A stretch of 64,000 bases of DNA from Talinum fruticosum (GCA_021018815.1 JAITYX010000008.1:5516001-5580000); one strand, 5' to 3'. Positions 1-14,646 are shown, counted from the stretch's first letter. Translations and numbers: made by a program. Notes: generated by a model not told the origin, from the sequence alone.

Positions 1-3000
1 ACATTGCGGATCATTCGTGCTTGTTTCGTTGGAGTTGAGCCTGTGAGAAGAGCTACTGAGCATCTGTAATCAGAGCCCACGTTCTCTAGCAGATCAAGTA
101 AATGTTTGTAGTGTTGGATAGCAAGCAACTCAGTTGGAGCCATATATGCTGCCTGAGACAAAAGTATAGAATAAAGAGGGGAAAAAGAAACACGTCTCTC
201 TCAAACAAGAGGAAGAAAAGAAAAGGTTGAAACAATTATCAAGTAGCTAATATTGAAGGTCAAGTTACAGGGCAACTGATTGTTCATAGCACTCTTAGTT
301 TCAACAAATCTGAAGTCGAATAGTCAGGTTATGGTTCACTTACTGTAAATGCTCCAAAGAACAGTTTGCTTTCTGCTGGCATCGGCTGACTTCTAAGTTG
401 ATTGATGTCTATCTGTGGCTGTTAAAACTAAACAAGCAAAGGGTTGTGGGATGGTCCTTATGATGATTTTGATGTTAGCTTCTTTGGGTTTTGGGTTGCA
501 TTTTCAGATTTAAAGACTAGTGTTCTCGCCCAGCCTTGTACTCTTTGTTTAATGGTTTAATAATCACTTCAGTTTCCTTAAAATATTACGTGCTGCCAAA
601 GACAATTCCAAGTGCATCTTTAGATATTCCAAAGCAAACAGAAAGTCAAATTCATTAAAAAAGATCAATAAACATTGAACACGTAAAGACCGACTACATG
701 TCATGTCAAACACAGGCGATTTTAGATGGGCATTCTCGGCACCACTCCACTTTATTGTATAGCGTTATTCCATGACACATCAGCAACGTTTTTCTGGTAC
801 TCAGTATTATTAAAATAACGCACGTAACAGTGTAGGTCCATACCTGATATCCAGAACTAATTACTTCCATGCATGCCAAAAAAGCAACCACAGTCTTGCC
901 ACAGCCAACATCGCCCTGAAAAATGCAATTTGTTAGCAGAGCATTGTTGAAGGACCTTCCATTCCCAACCCCTCCAGATACCGACACATTACATTTTAGA
1001 AATCCTCTATGAGTTGGTTCACAAACAATGAGCCAACCAACAATTAAGCACAACAATCATCAATACGTAAGGATGGGTAACAATCACAAACTATAGAAGG
1101 AGATCCTAAATATCTCAGTAACCCACAAAGGAAGGAAAACTGCTAGCATATATGCAATACCTGAAGAAGACGATTCATAGGAACTGCTCGCTTAAGGTCC
1201 CAAATAACTTCAGATGCCGCCCTCATTTGACTTTTGGTTAATGAATATGGAAGTCCTTCAAGAAACCTCTTAGTAAGGTCAGACCATTCCTCAGTAGAAA
1301 TAGAATTTTGCTCCATATTCCGATATCTATCAAGTAACCCTTCCTTCTCTATTCTTGATCCAAGACCTTCAAGCATCTGGTACAAGCGTCCTAACTGAGG
1401 AACTGAACAGAAGTGAGCCAGACATTCAACTCATCTAATTATTACAACAATACGTATGGTGAGAGCCAACAACTCGTCATGTCATAAGCCAACATCATGT
1501 ATGCTAAAGTGCACCAACAAACATGGGACAAAACAATGCTTCAGTGCCATCTTAATTTAGTCGAAAATCATAAGTCATTAACCATAAAGCTTTTTTTGTG
1601 GGGAGAAGGGGGGTGAGTAATCCAATATATAGTCACTTGATAAGGGAAAAAGTGCAGTGCCTAGAAATCAATGAGAGATTGTTAGTTAATTGTCTTCAAC
1701 GGGACAATATTGAAGAATGCAAGGTCACAATTCAGATAGCATTTGTCACATCTATTTCATTTTCAACAGACAACAGCAGAATTAACATCAATCTTTCGCA
1801 TACATTTCAATTATACTGCTTGCTTATCCCGTTAAGACCTTGTCCTATTCTTTTATGCTCGAGGCGAGGTAACCAATGGGTCAAAAGAGATGGTTATCCT
1901 ACATAAATAGCTAGCATGGAGCAAGCAGTTAGGATTCTATGTATTAAACGTTTTAAAGTGGAAAAAACAAGCCAGAACAATAATAACCAAGTCATAATGG
2001 CTAAACAAATGTTGTTGCACCGTCTAACTTTATATATAGTGCTCCAAAGACTCCTTCAGCAACATGAAAATTAGAAAAAACCTGGATGCAACGAGCATCC
2101 AGCCATCCACCATACCACATCCCATCAGAAACTGATGCCAAGAATTAGGGTTCACTCACTCATATCAATTGAACACAATGTCTATCATCTGTGTTTATGG
2201 ATATTTTAAAGTTAGCTAAAGCTTGGTCTCATTGTATGCTGCTTCAAGTCCAACGCCTGATCATTGCACCATCTAACTGCAACCCCCCTCACTGCACTAT
2301 TAGGAAGCCAGGGGCTGACCTACATTGCCCGGGCCAAAAAATGATTCAAGATTTTGTATAGAAATCCTTAAAACTTGTATAGTGGATGCACATAAAAATG
2401 AATCAGGACTTGTCAACTCCTAGGAATACAAAATGTCTGGATCCACCACTATACATGCGATGAAAATTGGACTTGCTAATATCCACAGCCCAATAGGTAA
2501 TATAAATCTTAAAATCACACCATAATATTCACAAGAACATTACAAACTCACGTCTTAGTCTGTTACAGTCCATTATTTTAGTTGTTACAACTACGAATCC
2601 AGTTAGATCTTGGCAACAAAAAGATATTCCTCTTTCTGGTAAGGAAAATATGTCAATCAAAAGGAAGAAATCTTACATGAGTGGATCAATGAAGGAACAG
2701 GTGTCCTCAGACAGAATTAAGTCCACAAAAAGCATTCAACAGATGCTGGAAAAAAGTTCCAAAAGGGAAATTTTTTTTTTGGGGGGGTTTGGGGGCATTT
2801 ACAGCTTAGATTACCTGAAGGTAAAAGAACTCATCAAATATAAACCTTCTGCGCGCTGAATCAGCATCATTTAAATCCTTAGGCTGGTGAATTCCAATAT
2901 ATGCCTGCATTACCAAGCTACATCATTTAGTGTTCAATAATGCAGAACCAAAAGAATCATCAACAATAAAAACTTGCTTTTCAAAAGATTTGGGGAAGGG

Positions 3001-6000
3001 GGAGTCAATTGCATTGTTAGCACACTTGTATCCACGTGTTCTATGAGATGTCACCACACAACAATCAAATGATATGATTATTATACTTTAAGTCAAACTA
3101 CTATGTGTGGTCATACAATATTACATTTTTGGCATATACGCACCCCTCCCCCTCTCTAACCAGCATAGACATAAGTGAGGAATTGTATCCCTGTATCCTA
3201 CATAAATTATTTGTTTTTCAAAGAGTAATTTAAAATTACAATAAAGTGACACCAATAGGATGTCATCCCTACACAAAGGGCTAATGACAAGAATTATCAG
3301 GCCCATAATATTGTCCCTGCATAGACAAATTATATGGAAGCCAACCAAGCTTATAAAGTTCCATGCTACTAAAGTCACTGCCACCTTCGCTTTTCAGCTC
3401 AGATGAGGAGAAGCCCAATTGTGGAATCCTTCATAGTAGTAGGTTATGTTCTGAGGTTGATCAGGGTCATTACAATGGCATAGATAAAGCTAATAAATCA
3501 AAACTCAAAGCCTACAGTTGAAGGCATTTGATTCACTTAGTTCATGTAGAAGTGAAACCTTCTTTGATTTACTTTGTTCACTTAGTGGCCTAACCTTCTT
3601 TAATCTAAGTAGCTTCATGTAAGTAGAGTAGCTTTCATCGAACAGATGGGGCACTACTAGCTGCTATCTTGTCTCTATAAACCTATGCAAGAGAACCATG
3701 ACAACAACACAGCGACAACACAATGACAAAAAAAATGAAGGGCGATTGCTGTCTGGAATGCTAAACAGAGATATGAATAAAGTAGGAAAACTGGACAATT
3801 CACTTTGCAATAAGGTTAACTTTCAATCTTAAGACAAAAGTTCAAATTTCCACCCTGCTAATCCTTTATTGAACCCCTCCACAAGTGGTTCCCAAATAGA
3901 TTCGAACAGCTGGACATTCAGTGAAGAAGACTGTCATCCAGCCAAATGAGTACACACCGCTTTTCCTGACTTCACTACCAGCAATCATGTGAAGATTCTT
4001 AGTATGTTTGTGTAAGCAGCATTGATAAATACCGTCATTTGCACAATAATGATAAAAGAAGAATGCAACGTTTTAGCTTCGGCATTATGACTGAACTAAA
4101 GCAGTGGAAAATTACCAAACACATGATAGCTAACTTAAATTTTGCTTACATCATGGAGATGCTGAACTCCAATATCCCTTGTGATCTCTTCAGGAATAGG
4201 ATCGATTATGGCAGGCAATGACTGCAAAGCCCTGATTGTTTTCATTGGCATTTAAAACAGTTGGTGTGAGAAGACACAAAACTAGTACAGAAAAATATAT
4301 TCGAAAGAGAAAGAAATACATATAACAATTGGTCTGAGATTCCTCTTTTTCTTTTTCTTTTTCTTTTTTCGGGGTGGGGGGTAAGTCAATAGCCCAGAGA
4401 ATTAATTAGTTAGCACCAATAACAGCTGACCAGTACAAAGGTCAGAGCATATGACAAATATATTATAAAAGATGCTATGGCTTTTGAATCACTTTGGGAT
4501 TCTCAGTAGGTAAATCAAATGAAATAATCATCATGCAAGAAAACAGTCAGGGATCTCTTCATTATTTTGATTGCAATTTCAACTAATCAATATGACAACC
4601 ATATGAAGGTAGACAGCTTGAGCTATGTGTCTCCCTCTTTGTTCAGACCAAAAGTTATCCTCCATAATCTCTTGCCTAGCCAAACATCCAGTATATAATT
4701 CCCAAAGAGAGATTATTAGGTATCAAACATGACAGTTGTTTTAACACCAAAAGTTTGCCATATACTTCATAAATTTATTAAATCTTCCATTCTACAGCAT
4801 GTTTGATCATAACTAGTTTTAGAATAGCTAATACCTGCTGTTTTACACATCACCTATGTCTTAAAGGATACTCTAGCATGCAAACACAAATAGTCAACAG
4901 AAAAAACATTGACTCTGTTCCTTTTTACAAGTTCTTACCATACAATAAATAAGGAGAACAAGGGTTAGGTTTTATCCAAGGATAAAAACTGAAAAAATAT
5001 CTAAATGAGCATACTCCTCTAACATTTCTCCCCCTCCGGTAATTCCTTTCTACTTATGTACATGGAGTCGTGGATGTAACCCAAACACCCAATTATATGG
5101 ATCAAAGCAGAAGACACTCTCCAAAAAGAATAAACTGAGAATGGAAAGCACCAAACAGAAAAAACATGGAAGGAATTGGCAGGAAGAACCTTGTGATGAT
5201 TTCCCTGAAGAACTGAGGCTTGAGGCTGCTCTTTGAAGGATATATAGGAAATGGCAGACCTTTTTCGGGATTGATGAATCTTCTTCATTTTCAATAACAT
5301 CCAAGCTATATTCTCTCATTTCGTAATGATCTTCCTTAGAGATGCTCCGTACCTGTACCAATGTATGGTTCATTTCTGATCACAAGTATATATCGAATGA
5401 AAATCATATTGTGCAAGAAAGAGACATATAGTGAAGGATCAGAAAATTCTACATGACTTATAGCAAATCATAATCTAAAGTATAAGAGGAAATTTCTATT
5501 GGGCAATCCTAATTTTTTCTATACGGGACTTGTCACTCTCGCTTGGGAAAAGGTCAGACAACAGCAAGTATTTGCGCAACCCTCCCTATTTACCCATAAT
5601 TGCAACGTTGTCACTCACTCTTTTAGATTATGAAAACATACAGATATGGAAAATGTCCTTTTCGCCTGATTAAAAAAGTAACAATAAAATAAAGCAGTTA
5701 GTTGAAATGAATATGTCAACCTCACACCATTTCAATTATACAAGAAGACAGACAAATTTCAGCCATGAAAAGCCATAAGAGCCGACAATTTTCCACTATA
5801 ATGTGTCACAACACATCTGTTATTCAAAACACACGCACACACACTCGCAATGCCCTTTGACAAACTTGAGTAACAGAGGAAGTACTCTTCCATGGACCAC
5901 AGAGGCCAGAACAAAAACCCTCCCACAGCACAATTAACAAGTGAAACCCTTGTAGAGCTGAGAGCCTCCTACACTGATAAAGAAACTTCTACCAATTGCT

Positions 6001-9000
6001 TGTAATCACATGAAGGCTAACAACTCACTGAAGTAACATTGCCTTCCTGTACTACTTAGTATCCTGTACAGAACACCCAAGGGTTAAATTATTAGCAAAA
6101 CCTAATGACACCAAATAATGAAATGCCTAAAGCCAAAGAAAGGCCCTTGATCTCAAAAGTTCTAAAGCTGTGCTCCTGTCAAATACCTTAAAAGCAACAA
6201 CACATGACATACACTTCCACGAAAGTTTGCCCAGCTTATTGTACAAAACCCTGTGGTTACAGAGTACAAAACTGCAAGGATTTTCAATGCTCACCACAAA
6301 TCTCAATAGGTTGGCCCACATGCCTCAATATTGGGGCCAGTGGAAGAAAAAAATGCTCTTCCTTCAGCAATGGTAAAACATGAAAAGATCATTAGTATTC
6401 AAACTGTTAAAAGGAACAAAATCCATAACAAGGTCTTCATGCAAATTTTTCCTTCTAATTGTGTGACTGAGAATTCGAAACAAAAGGAGGAGGTGATAAG
6501 GGTAGCAACCATGTGACTAGCAAAGATTTACATGAGAATTAACCCGCATGCTCAGCAAACCAAATGCTGATGTCCTAATGAGAGAAATAGTGGAAGGCCA
6601 ACAGAATTTTGAAGCTTAGCAGCTTATTATTTCCAAGGGGTAGACTTGCCTCAGTAAGATATCAACTCCATGAGACATCAACAGAGTCATAAAGTTAGAG
6701 ATGAGAAAGGGATGGCCCTTTAAGATGTGCCATATCCAATGAAAGAAATGGCAACCGAGGTAACAACACTTAAGATTCTTGAGAAACCTGAATAATGGGG
6801 ACTTGGGAAGAAGAAAGAGTTTTAACATCTCTCTCAGGGATCTGATAAGACTTAAAAACAAGGATAACTACATATACATAGCAGAACTCCTAGTAGATTG
6901 TAAAACTTCAGCAATAGCTAGAAATTTACATTAAGTGTCCAAGGAAACAGTCATAGAAGAATCCATGAAACAACATTTGAAGCCAATTCAAAACCAATCA
7001 ACGCTGTGGAGACATTAAGAAAAACCAGAGACCTCACCTTGCCACTAACACACACAATATCACCTTCTTTATGCTTGTTCTCAAGAATCCTGAGAAAACC
7101 CTGAGAAGTGAAACGAGGGCCCCGAAGAAACTTCTTCAAATGGAAATAAATTTGCTTCTTACTTCCAGTGCTTGTATCATCAGAGTTATCTTCAGATTTG
7201 GCCTCATGATCAATCTCACCATGCACAATCACCTCAAGAAATGAAAGGGAATAGCTTGCTTTAACAGCCCTGCACATTGGACAAGACTCTTATAACTCAT
7301 ATTACCACAAAGAAGAATAACAAAAACTAACTCTTACTCCAGAATTCCGAATATATACACTATTAGTTCCCAATTCTATTTCTATATATATATATAAATA
7401 TATTGGCTCATCAGCGGCAAAGTCAGAATCTAAACTCAATAGATACTCATATATCGACACAAACAAAGCCAGTCAGGCATATAAAGAATATATATGACAA
7501 AAGTGAATTAGTGACTTCTGTTAACAGACGAGTCGGACACACAAACATGCTAGCTTCATCTGAATGCATAAAGGACAGTCATTTTTAATTGCCCCAGTTT
7601 TGAGTAGCATACAATGCATGTGAATAATAAAAATTACATGCGTAGACCCCTGTGACAAAAATTTTGAAATTTATTCAACGTAAACCATGTACAATTCTTT
7701 GATGGTTTCAAGCTTTGATTCAAGTAATTTTTCCTCACCTACTTTAGCATAAAAACAATATGACTAGACTTACTTTTTCTTTTTCTTTTCTTGGGAGGGG
7801 GTTAAAGATGTCATATTTGTAATGAAAGTTATTACAACAGAATCAGAAGACTACTCTCCTCACTTGAAATATGTGACCAATCAACTTAATCAATGAATAA
7901 AATGATTTGCTGGTTTAAAATGATGAAATCATTAAAAATAAGTTCTACTTTTGATGTACATAACATTGGGTTACTTATACCTTCCCAATCGCGGTTAGGG
8001 AGGTTACGGTATGCATGCTCTTCAAGAATTCTTTGTTATGTCAGAGAACAAAAATTCACACATGGCCATCAATAAATGATAAATTACGAGAAGCAAAAAA
8101 TTAAGTTAAAGATTTGTCAAAAATAACTAAGAAATGGGACAGCAATATTAGCATACTATTTTTAATATCTGTACATTCACTAACATAAATAAGGAATTAT
8201 TGTGTGTGCAAACCTGTGCAGATAAATTTATTGTTAGCCAATACAAACACCCATCAAAAAAACAAGGTAAGGGAGAAAAGCTAGCTATGTTAGAAGCAAA
8301 AAGTAACCATATCAATTTAAGCGCAAACAAATATATGGGGAAAGGGGTGAGACTGGAGAAAGTGATCAATTCATTACCCGAAAAAAAATTAAAGAAAGAA
8401 GGGGGATGGTAGACAAGATTGTCATGGAGACTAGAGAAATTGAATTGGATGAATGTGAAGAAACAGGAAGTGAGGGATAATACAAGAAATAAATTTTGCA
8501 ACAGTAGCGATAATTTTTAAAATTTGTGAGATGGTCGAATTCACTCAATTTTGGAGGAAAAGAGAAGGAAATATGGCACATGTTTTTTGAGGAATAGTGC
8601 AGCAGTGTCCAGCTGAGTAAATGGAAGGCTTTATTACCTTCTTAGTATAATTGTTTTGGAAGAATTGTTAATTGGAATATCGTGTCCATAATACCCCTTC
8701 ACTAACTTTTCATTTAGGGATTGTTAATTGAAATCCTAATTTTGCGATCCTTGAACAGAAATTTTACACTCTTTTTCAATCTAAAATGATTGCCACAAAG
8801 GAATTTCCACACGTTGAACTTGAATATTGCTCAAGACCCCTCAATGCCAGGCTTCACCACTAACAGTCACCAACATCATGAACTACAATTTGTGAGCAAA
8901 CAGTTTCTTGAAACAAGTTTCAAGAAATGCTAAAGCTAAGCTTGCAGCCAAAGCCAGCACTTAAATATCCAAAGCAGGAAAAGGATAGATCCAACGTACC

Positions 9001-12000
9001 TAGAGGATAAGACCCTTCCAACAAAAATCAAGTACTGACCATCCTCTATTCCCAAATGTGAGTTCTGCATATCAGCATAGGTACGAGGAAAGTGGTGCAA
9101 CAATTTGCGCAACTACATAACAACACATAAATAAATTAAAAAAGGAAGTGACCAATATTGAAAGGAAAATTGAGATGATTTTGGCTTTTGTTTGGACCAG
9201 CATAATATTTTTACCAAGATATTCCTACCGTATGAAAATCATTATCTTCAAGTTGACGACAGCGTCTTTTGCTCAATCCCTCTAAACAGCTAATTGGTTT
9301 GTCGAGAATTGACTGAACTAACTTGTCATCTCCAACCACCACATGAGAAAAAGATTCTAGAACAGCTGAAAGATCTAACTCCTCAGCTTCCAGACCATCA
9401 GATGTAGGCTGAAACTGTGAAAATGAAGATTCTTCATCTCTCATAACAGACAAATCCATGCTTGGAAGGCCAGGATACAGGGGAAGGCAAAGTTCTGTTA
9501 GACTCTCTGGCACCATCCACTTTCCATCAGTCAGAATAGGATGAAAATCTTCACAATTTAAAGATGCAGAATAAGTCCTTATTTGAGATTGCCAAGCCGA
9601 ATCATTATACAGCTCAATTAGGGGTGAACTTCCCAAAGTGATGGATGGAAACCTTTTACAAGTGAAAGCAAAGTCAAAATCAACCATCCCATCATTCAAA
9701 TCTAAACCAGATTCCTTTTGAGCACTCTTGTTGTCACCCAAATCATCAAGGTTACTATATCTCAGCATAACAGACACCTGGAAAAAGGGGCGGAAAAAAC
9801 AAAAAAAATGAGATATATCTAAGGAGAATACATATTGCCATACAAAGTGAAGCACATAGACATATAGATAGATAAACAAAAGCAACACCCTGATGACCCT
9901 TGTATTTCAAAGTGGGCACATTATATGGCCTCAAAAACAATCCAAGAATTACAGACACAACAATTACCTTGCACAAACCAAACCCAGAACCCAAAAGGCC
10001 AAAACTAATCTGACCCCACACTTAATCCACATGTGATTTACGTAACGAATTGGCTATAATATGACTCAAACCCAATCCTTGCCTGATTTTTCCATCATTT
10101 CATATAAACATCAAAACCAACCTAATTTGACCTAAAAGGCCTATTTGCTGGATCCACTGTGACTTCTAATATGATGATGTTTCATATGCTACCATGTCAA
10201 AACCCAGGCCAACTTATAAGAGAAAGATAATTGTGGCAATAATAGGTAGTAAGATATACATGGGAAAACAAGGAGACAAAGAGTCCTTAAATAAGAAGAA
10301 AGAACTCAAAAGGTATGTAAGAAGGAAAGACGATATGGAAGATAGCCAAATGTTATCCCAAATCGCTCTGCAAACAACAGCGCCTATACGATCCAAGAAT
10401 ATGTTCAGCAAACTACTAAGAAGATGAGTCTAACACGAGAATAACTGAGAGGGTGGGGAACAACAATAACACAACAAAATAAAGCAAAAAAAAAAGCACT
10501 ACAATAGCATCTTATACACTCTATAACTCTCATAACCCAACATACCGCAGCAGCAATTGCTAGAGTCCACAACTCAGGTCAAGTCCTTGAGTTTCCAGAT
10601 ATGCCAGCAGGTCCCCACCCTGGCACACATTGGATTTTTTATTTTTTTTGGGGGGAGAAGTAAGCTGAACAGAGGTTTAGCACAGACTATGTTACCCGGA
10701 CTCTTAATTTCACTTCAATCACCCATGTCCAACACCCGAGCATTAGTATAGTCACTATCACTACACCTTAATAGGTTTATCAGAGACCAGGCAAGTCAAC
10801 ACTCAGCACCTGATCATGTTCCCTTGTGTACAACTGTAGCCAAGTACGAGACTATGAGTAAATGTGGAGAACAAAAGATATCGAAACCCAGCTCAATCTG
10901 AACTGTACATAATAAAACATTTCTCTTTTTCCTCTCTTTTCATTTTCATTGGAGGGTGACTAACAGATAATACCATGATGTCTTATAAATTGCATATACA
11001 TCAAGGTTCAAAAATGTAACTGAAATTTTTAATGGATTGATGAGGAGGTTGAGACTCAAAATTAACATCGCAAAAATAAAAGTTACAGCATATACACTTT
11101 ACAAAAACAGCATATTTAGCTTGTGCAAGACAAACAACAGTAAATAACAACCAAAGGACCTTATCAAGAAACTTGGATCGATCCGTGATGCTTGCTGCCC
11201 CATAACTGTCTGCTTCCTCAAGTAGCTTTTCTGATAGCTTATGTTTTGATCTATAGCATAGTTTTGATACATTTGAAACCAGTATTTGATTGAATCTGCA
11301 CAATAGCCATTCAAGAAACAATTTTAACAACTCATAATTGTGCTGAAAGAAAACTTCACACCTTGGGGGCCAAGATACCTCATTCTTCTCCTCAAAGAAT
11401 TCTGATAACCTCTGTCAGCCTCGAATGCTGTTGCACATCTCAGATCACTTCCAACAAAATGCTGCAGAATAAATTTTGGACCATTTTAAAATCTGGAAAT
11501 AAAAACAAAATATCTTATATATTCACCAGAAAAATTTATGACCTCGTTCACCGACTCATAAACCCAAAGAAGGAAAGGTTAGGGCCAAAAGTAGTGAAAT
11601 TAATCAGCAAATAAAGTATGAATATTTTGCAATGGAAAGCTATTGGCAGTCTGTATAAAAGCTTTAGGTCCTTTTTTAATTGATCGGCAGCACAAATATA
11701 ACACAGTTTCAAGAATTAGCTTCAAGAATCTTATATCTGAAGAAAGATTGATGCAAAGTTATAGTCAAACAAAATAATCTGGACTGAAAAGAAGTAAAGT
11801 TTGGACCTAGAGGGAAAACATATAAGGTAAGAAATGGAATTAAAAGGAATATGACGAAGGGCACCAAATACTAGGAAACTGAAATGGTCATCATCTCGTG
11901 TTTTACTATGATTATCTCCTTTTCCCCCTGTGCCTAATGCACTCTCCCTCCCCAAACTCACTTTTCATGATGCGCTTCCAAGTATGAGCTTGTTGGAAGA

Positions 12001-12654
12001 GTAATATGACCAAAATAATAGATTATAATTTAAAACTAAAAACATAGAAATTGACAATTACTCAACAAGAGATACAAAATCAAACTACTAATATCTATAA
12101 GGAATGGCTAAAGAAAGGGCTCTCAGAAACTCAACCATGAACAGCGAGATCTGAATTTCTCTAGCGTTATTTAATCTAAATTAGGGAAACAATGTTCATA
12201 GCAATATCATCAAATCCATAATTTCCAGCACAAAAACAGAGAGTGAACAAGACAGATGCTTCACCAGAGAACAACATTGGTTAAAAGGCATGATTATCTG
12301 GACTGATTTTCTACAGAAGCTTAATTTCTCCCTAATTTTTTGAAAAAAATTCTATTACACATTTGTACACATTCTTACAGATTTCTTACTTTTATTTCCT
12401 ATAGATTCCAAATGTTTATCTAGTTTTCTACAGACTTTCTAATAAGTGAAATGAAACAAAACTTACAGATTCCAACAGACAATACAAACATGCCCTAACC
12501 AAGCTTGAGATTGCTATCTTGAACTGATTGAGGAAAGGTTCTTTCAAAAATGCACAGAAACACAGAGCATGGCCGATAGCAACAAGGAACTATAAGTTTT
12601 TATCTTCGAACTTACCTTCGCATAAGGTTGCAAGGAAGAGCCAGCTAGTTCCAT
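1..12654 (-). CDS. RECG1: ATP-dependent DNA helicase RECG homolog, organellar (partial; 3' end beyond left edge)
   Basis: RecG-type superfamily 2 helicase, which remodels forks and recombination intermediates; the Arabidopsis member protects plastid and mitochondrial genomes. Coding exons in transcription order: 12654-12616, 11461-11379, 11295-11160, 9777-9229, 9112-9000, 7269-7038, 5352-5190, 4231-4150, 2904-2815, 1394-1161, 915-844, 152-1. All junctions are GT-AG, and phases agree except in the 5352-5190 exon. The ATG at 12654 is preceded by an in-frame TAG. The N-terminus (MELAGSSLQPYAK, then an Arg-rich stretch) fits a transit peptide. The wedge/OB region lies at about residues 270-390 (LRKLLHHFPRTYADMQ; GDIVCVSGKVRS). 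Walker A GDVGCGKT is at about 575-582 and motif Ia APTELLA at about 603-609, so roughly 650 residues are visible. The DExH box and C-terminal helicase domain lie outside the window. The exon 5352-5190 is 163 nt where 164 is needed: the frame switches at a run of five T (plus strand) at 5261-5265. Family assignment is near certain; whether this allele is functional is not. Confidence 0.95.
5261..5265 (-). other. Apparent 1-nt frameshift in RECG exon 7
   Basis: The plus-strand run TTTTT reads AAAAA on the coding strand. Upstream, the frame reads HYEMREYSLDVIENEEDSSI, continuous with the previous exon. Downstream, the family-like sequence GLPFPIYPSKSSLKPQFFRE is in a different frame. One additional A in the run would join the two frames and also restore the phase needed by the next exon. 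An assembly or sequencing indel, a natural null allele or a polymorphism are all possible. Confidence 0.8.
10687..10740 (-). repeat. Fragment of a dispersed MITE (arm only)
   Basis: Contains CTATGTTACCCGGACTCTTA followed by Ser/Thr-rich-looking simple sequence ending in ACACCCGAG. It matches one arm of the fuller copies at 33021-33206 and 56057-56243. It lies in an intron of the RECG gene and is truncated; the second terminal arm is absent. Confidence 0.5.
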
Positions 12655-14340
12655 GAGATGAGCTTGCTACATATACAGAGCATCCCTAAACCAACTTCAC
12701 AATTGATAGCCTACAGACCAGAAGTCCAATTATTAAACCAAGCTGGGATAAATACATTCAACTTCCAACAACGTAAAAGAATTTCAAATCCAATCCATAC
12801 CACAAAAGTCTCACCAAAGTGGGGTGTGAAGGGTCCAATGTGGCAGCATTACCCCAAATTAGAGTCCTCGAACTAAATTGCCCTTTTGCTCCTCATATAT
12901 TTTTTTGTCCAAGATGTCATTAGTTAATCAAATAAAGTCAAAACAGCCCTTTGAACCCACTTCAACTGGTTGTAGCCATTTTTTAATTAAAAAGAGAAAA
13001 TTTAAAAAAACACAACCACCCATCCTCTATGTACTCCAATTTCGCCTATCACTGCCTACATCCCTTCTCTTTTTGTCATTCATTTCCTCTCTCTCTCTCT
13101 CTCTCCCTTTCATGTTTTCTGGCATTCGTCACTTTCCGCTATTCCCAACCCTCTTTCTACTCCTGTCCTGACCGTCATCAGAAATCATCGTCATCATCAC
13201 AGTTCAACACCTGCACTACACTCACCATCATCATCTTCGTGCGCCACTATCACCAAAGGCCCAACCCACCCACCCCCTCCCTAGACTCCCTTCAAAGCTT
13301 TTACCTTTTTATTTACATCAAAAAAAAATATGAAACCAGCTATAACTGATTGAAATGGGTCGCAATGGAAGTTTTGACTTTATTAGATTAATTAATAACA
13401 TGCTTGGATAAAAAAATATATTGAGGGGCAAATTTGAATTTTTGAATAGTTCAAGGTCAATTTATTTCAAGGACTCCATAACTATAGAGAGGTTGGTTCA
13501 TTTAGACCCTAGATTTCAAAAACGATTGATAGCGTACAACTCAATAGAAATGAAGCAGACGACTGCTTAAAGAGGTGTTTTACTTTAGTCCGATACATTC
13601 CGAGCAGAAAAAGTTGCCTAAATTGGCCTTTTCAGCTCTCTCGAAAGTGGACGTGAACGCAAAAAGAACTTCAGAGAACCCTTAATCAAATAGGCCTCAA
13701 CTAGCGTGATGTCATAGGGAATTTAACATGAAATTTTCTTTCCTCAGTATATAAATCTTATGACTCATGAGGCTGCTGCTCTCAACATTAGGAACCCAGA
13801 GACCAGAATACAAAGACGTTAGAACCCTTGAAAAATAGGCCATTATCGGCGTTCTAACTCAACTCAACTAAGTCAGCGGATGATATTTTTCGACATCCAA
13901 ACCCAATCCCACAACCAAAACTATATGCGAAGAATCAACCACAGTAAACAGAAGTAGGATAATTGCTTCAATGCAACGCTTTTGTCTTTAATTTCAAATT
14001 CAAACGTCGTTCAAATTGCGATAAATTTTAATAGAACAACGAATAGAATTACCTCGAAAGTGGGAAGGTACTACTACTATAATCAGTGACTACACTAGTC
14101 GGAGAAGAGACGCTAGCCGCCGCTGCAAAGAAGGCAGGCAACCCCGGAGCCGATGCCGCATACGGGAGTAGTTGGCCGGTGTTACGGCTAAGCAGTGGTG
14201 GCGAGCGCCAGGTCGGTGGTGGTTTCGAAATTCAATAGTGGTGCCAGTGCAAGTAGTGTCCCCTAGGCTGGTTAGATAAGCTCGTCAAAAACCAAAATGG
14301 GGTACAGCGCTTCACCGCTGTTTTCATTTTGCTTGGCTCA
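12655..14340 (-). other. RECG 5' leader: probable non-coding exon, first intron and GC-rich exon 1
   Basis: A donor-like CGAG|GTAATTC lies at 14053/14052 on the minus strand. An acceptor-like TATGTAG lies just upstream of the first coding exon, with the exon edge near 12666. This suggests a 5' untranslated exon from about 14340 to 14053 and an intron of about 1.4 kb. The exon is markedly GC-rich against AT-rich surroundings, as expected for a transcription start region. Within the intron there is a CT microsatellite near 13088-13108 and no coding signal. The splice sites fit consensus, but there is no transcript evidence. Confidence 0.45.
14090..14161 (-). promoter_or_regulatory. Upstream ORF in the predicted RECG leader
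   Basis: ATG at 14161 followed by 22 further codons and a TAG at 14092-14090, encoding a short Arg/Leu-rich peptide (starts MRHRLRGCLP). It ends before the predicted leader donor at 14052, so it is a possible translation-attenuating uORF. It could be chance, since GC-rich leaders often contain such ORFs. Confidence 0.3.
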
Positions 14341-14646
14341 TCCGCTCGAAAATATGCGCTCAGTGATACGGACACGGTATGGACATGATTTTTAAAAAAT
14401 AGGGATAAAATATGCTATGTTGTGTTCTAATTACTTCATAATTGCAAAGAATTGGGAGTAAAATGGTAAAAAATTATAATGAATTGTAAGATAATTATAA
14501 AATTATAAAAAATATAAATAATTATACGGAACTGTAAGGAGTTATAAGATTATATGTTAAACTTAAATTTAATAGGATATAAATATAATATATATAGTTT
14601 TTGTTAATAGTCATCTTTAGGACGTCGGATAATGGCTATTTATATA

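Noticed and set aside
12878..13349. Overlapping Ser/Leu/Phe-rich frames around a CT repeat
   Set aside because: Low-complexity pyrimidine-rich intron DNA of the RECG gene on the opposite strand; the two overlapping frames share no protein-like signal.
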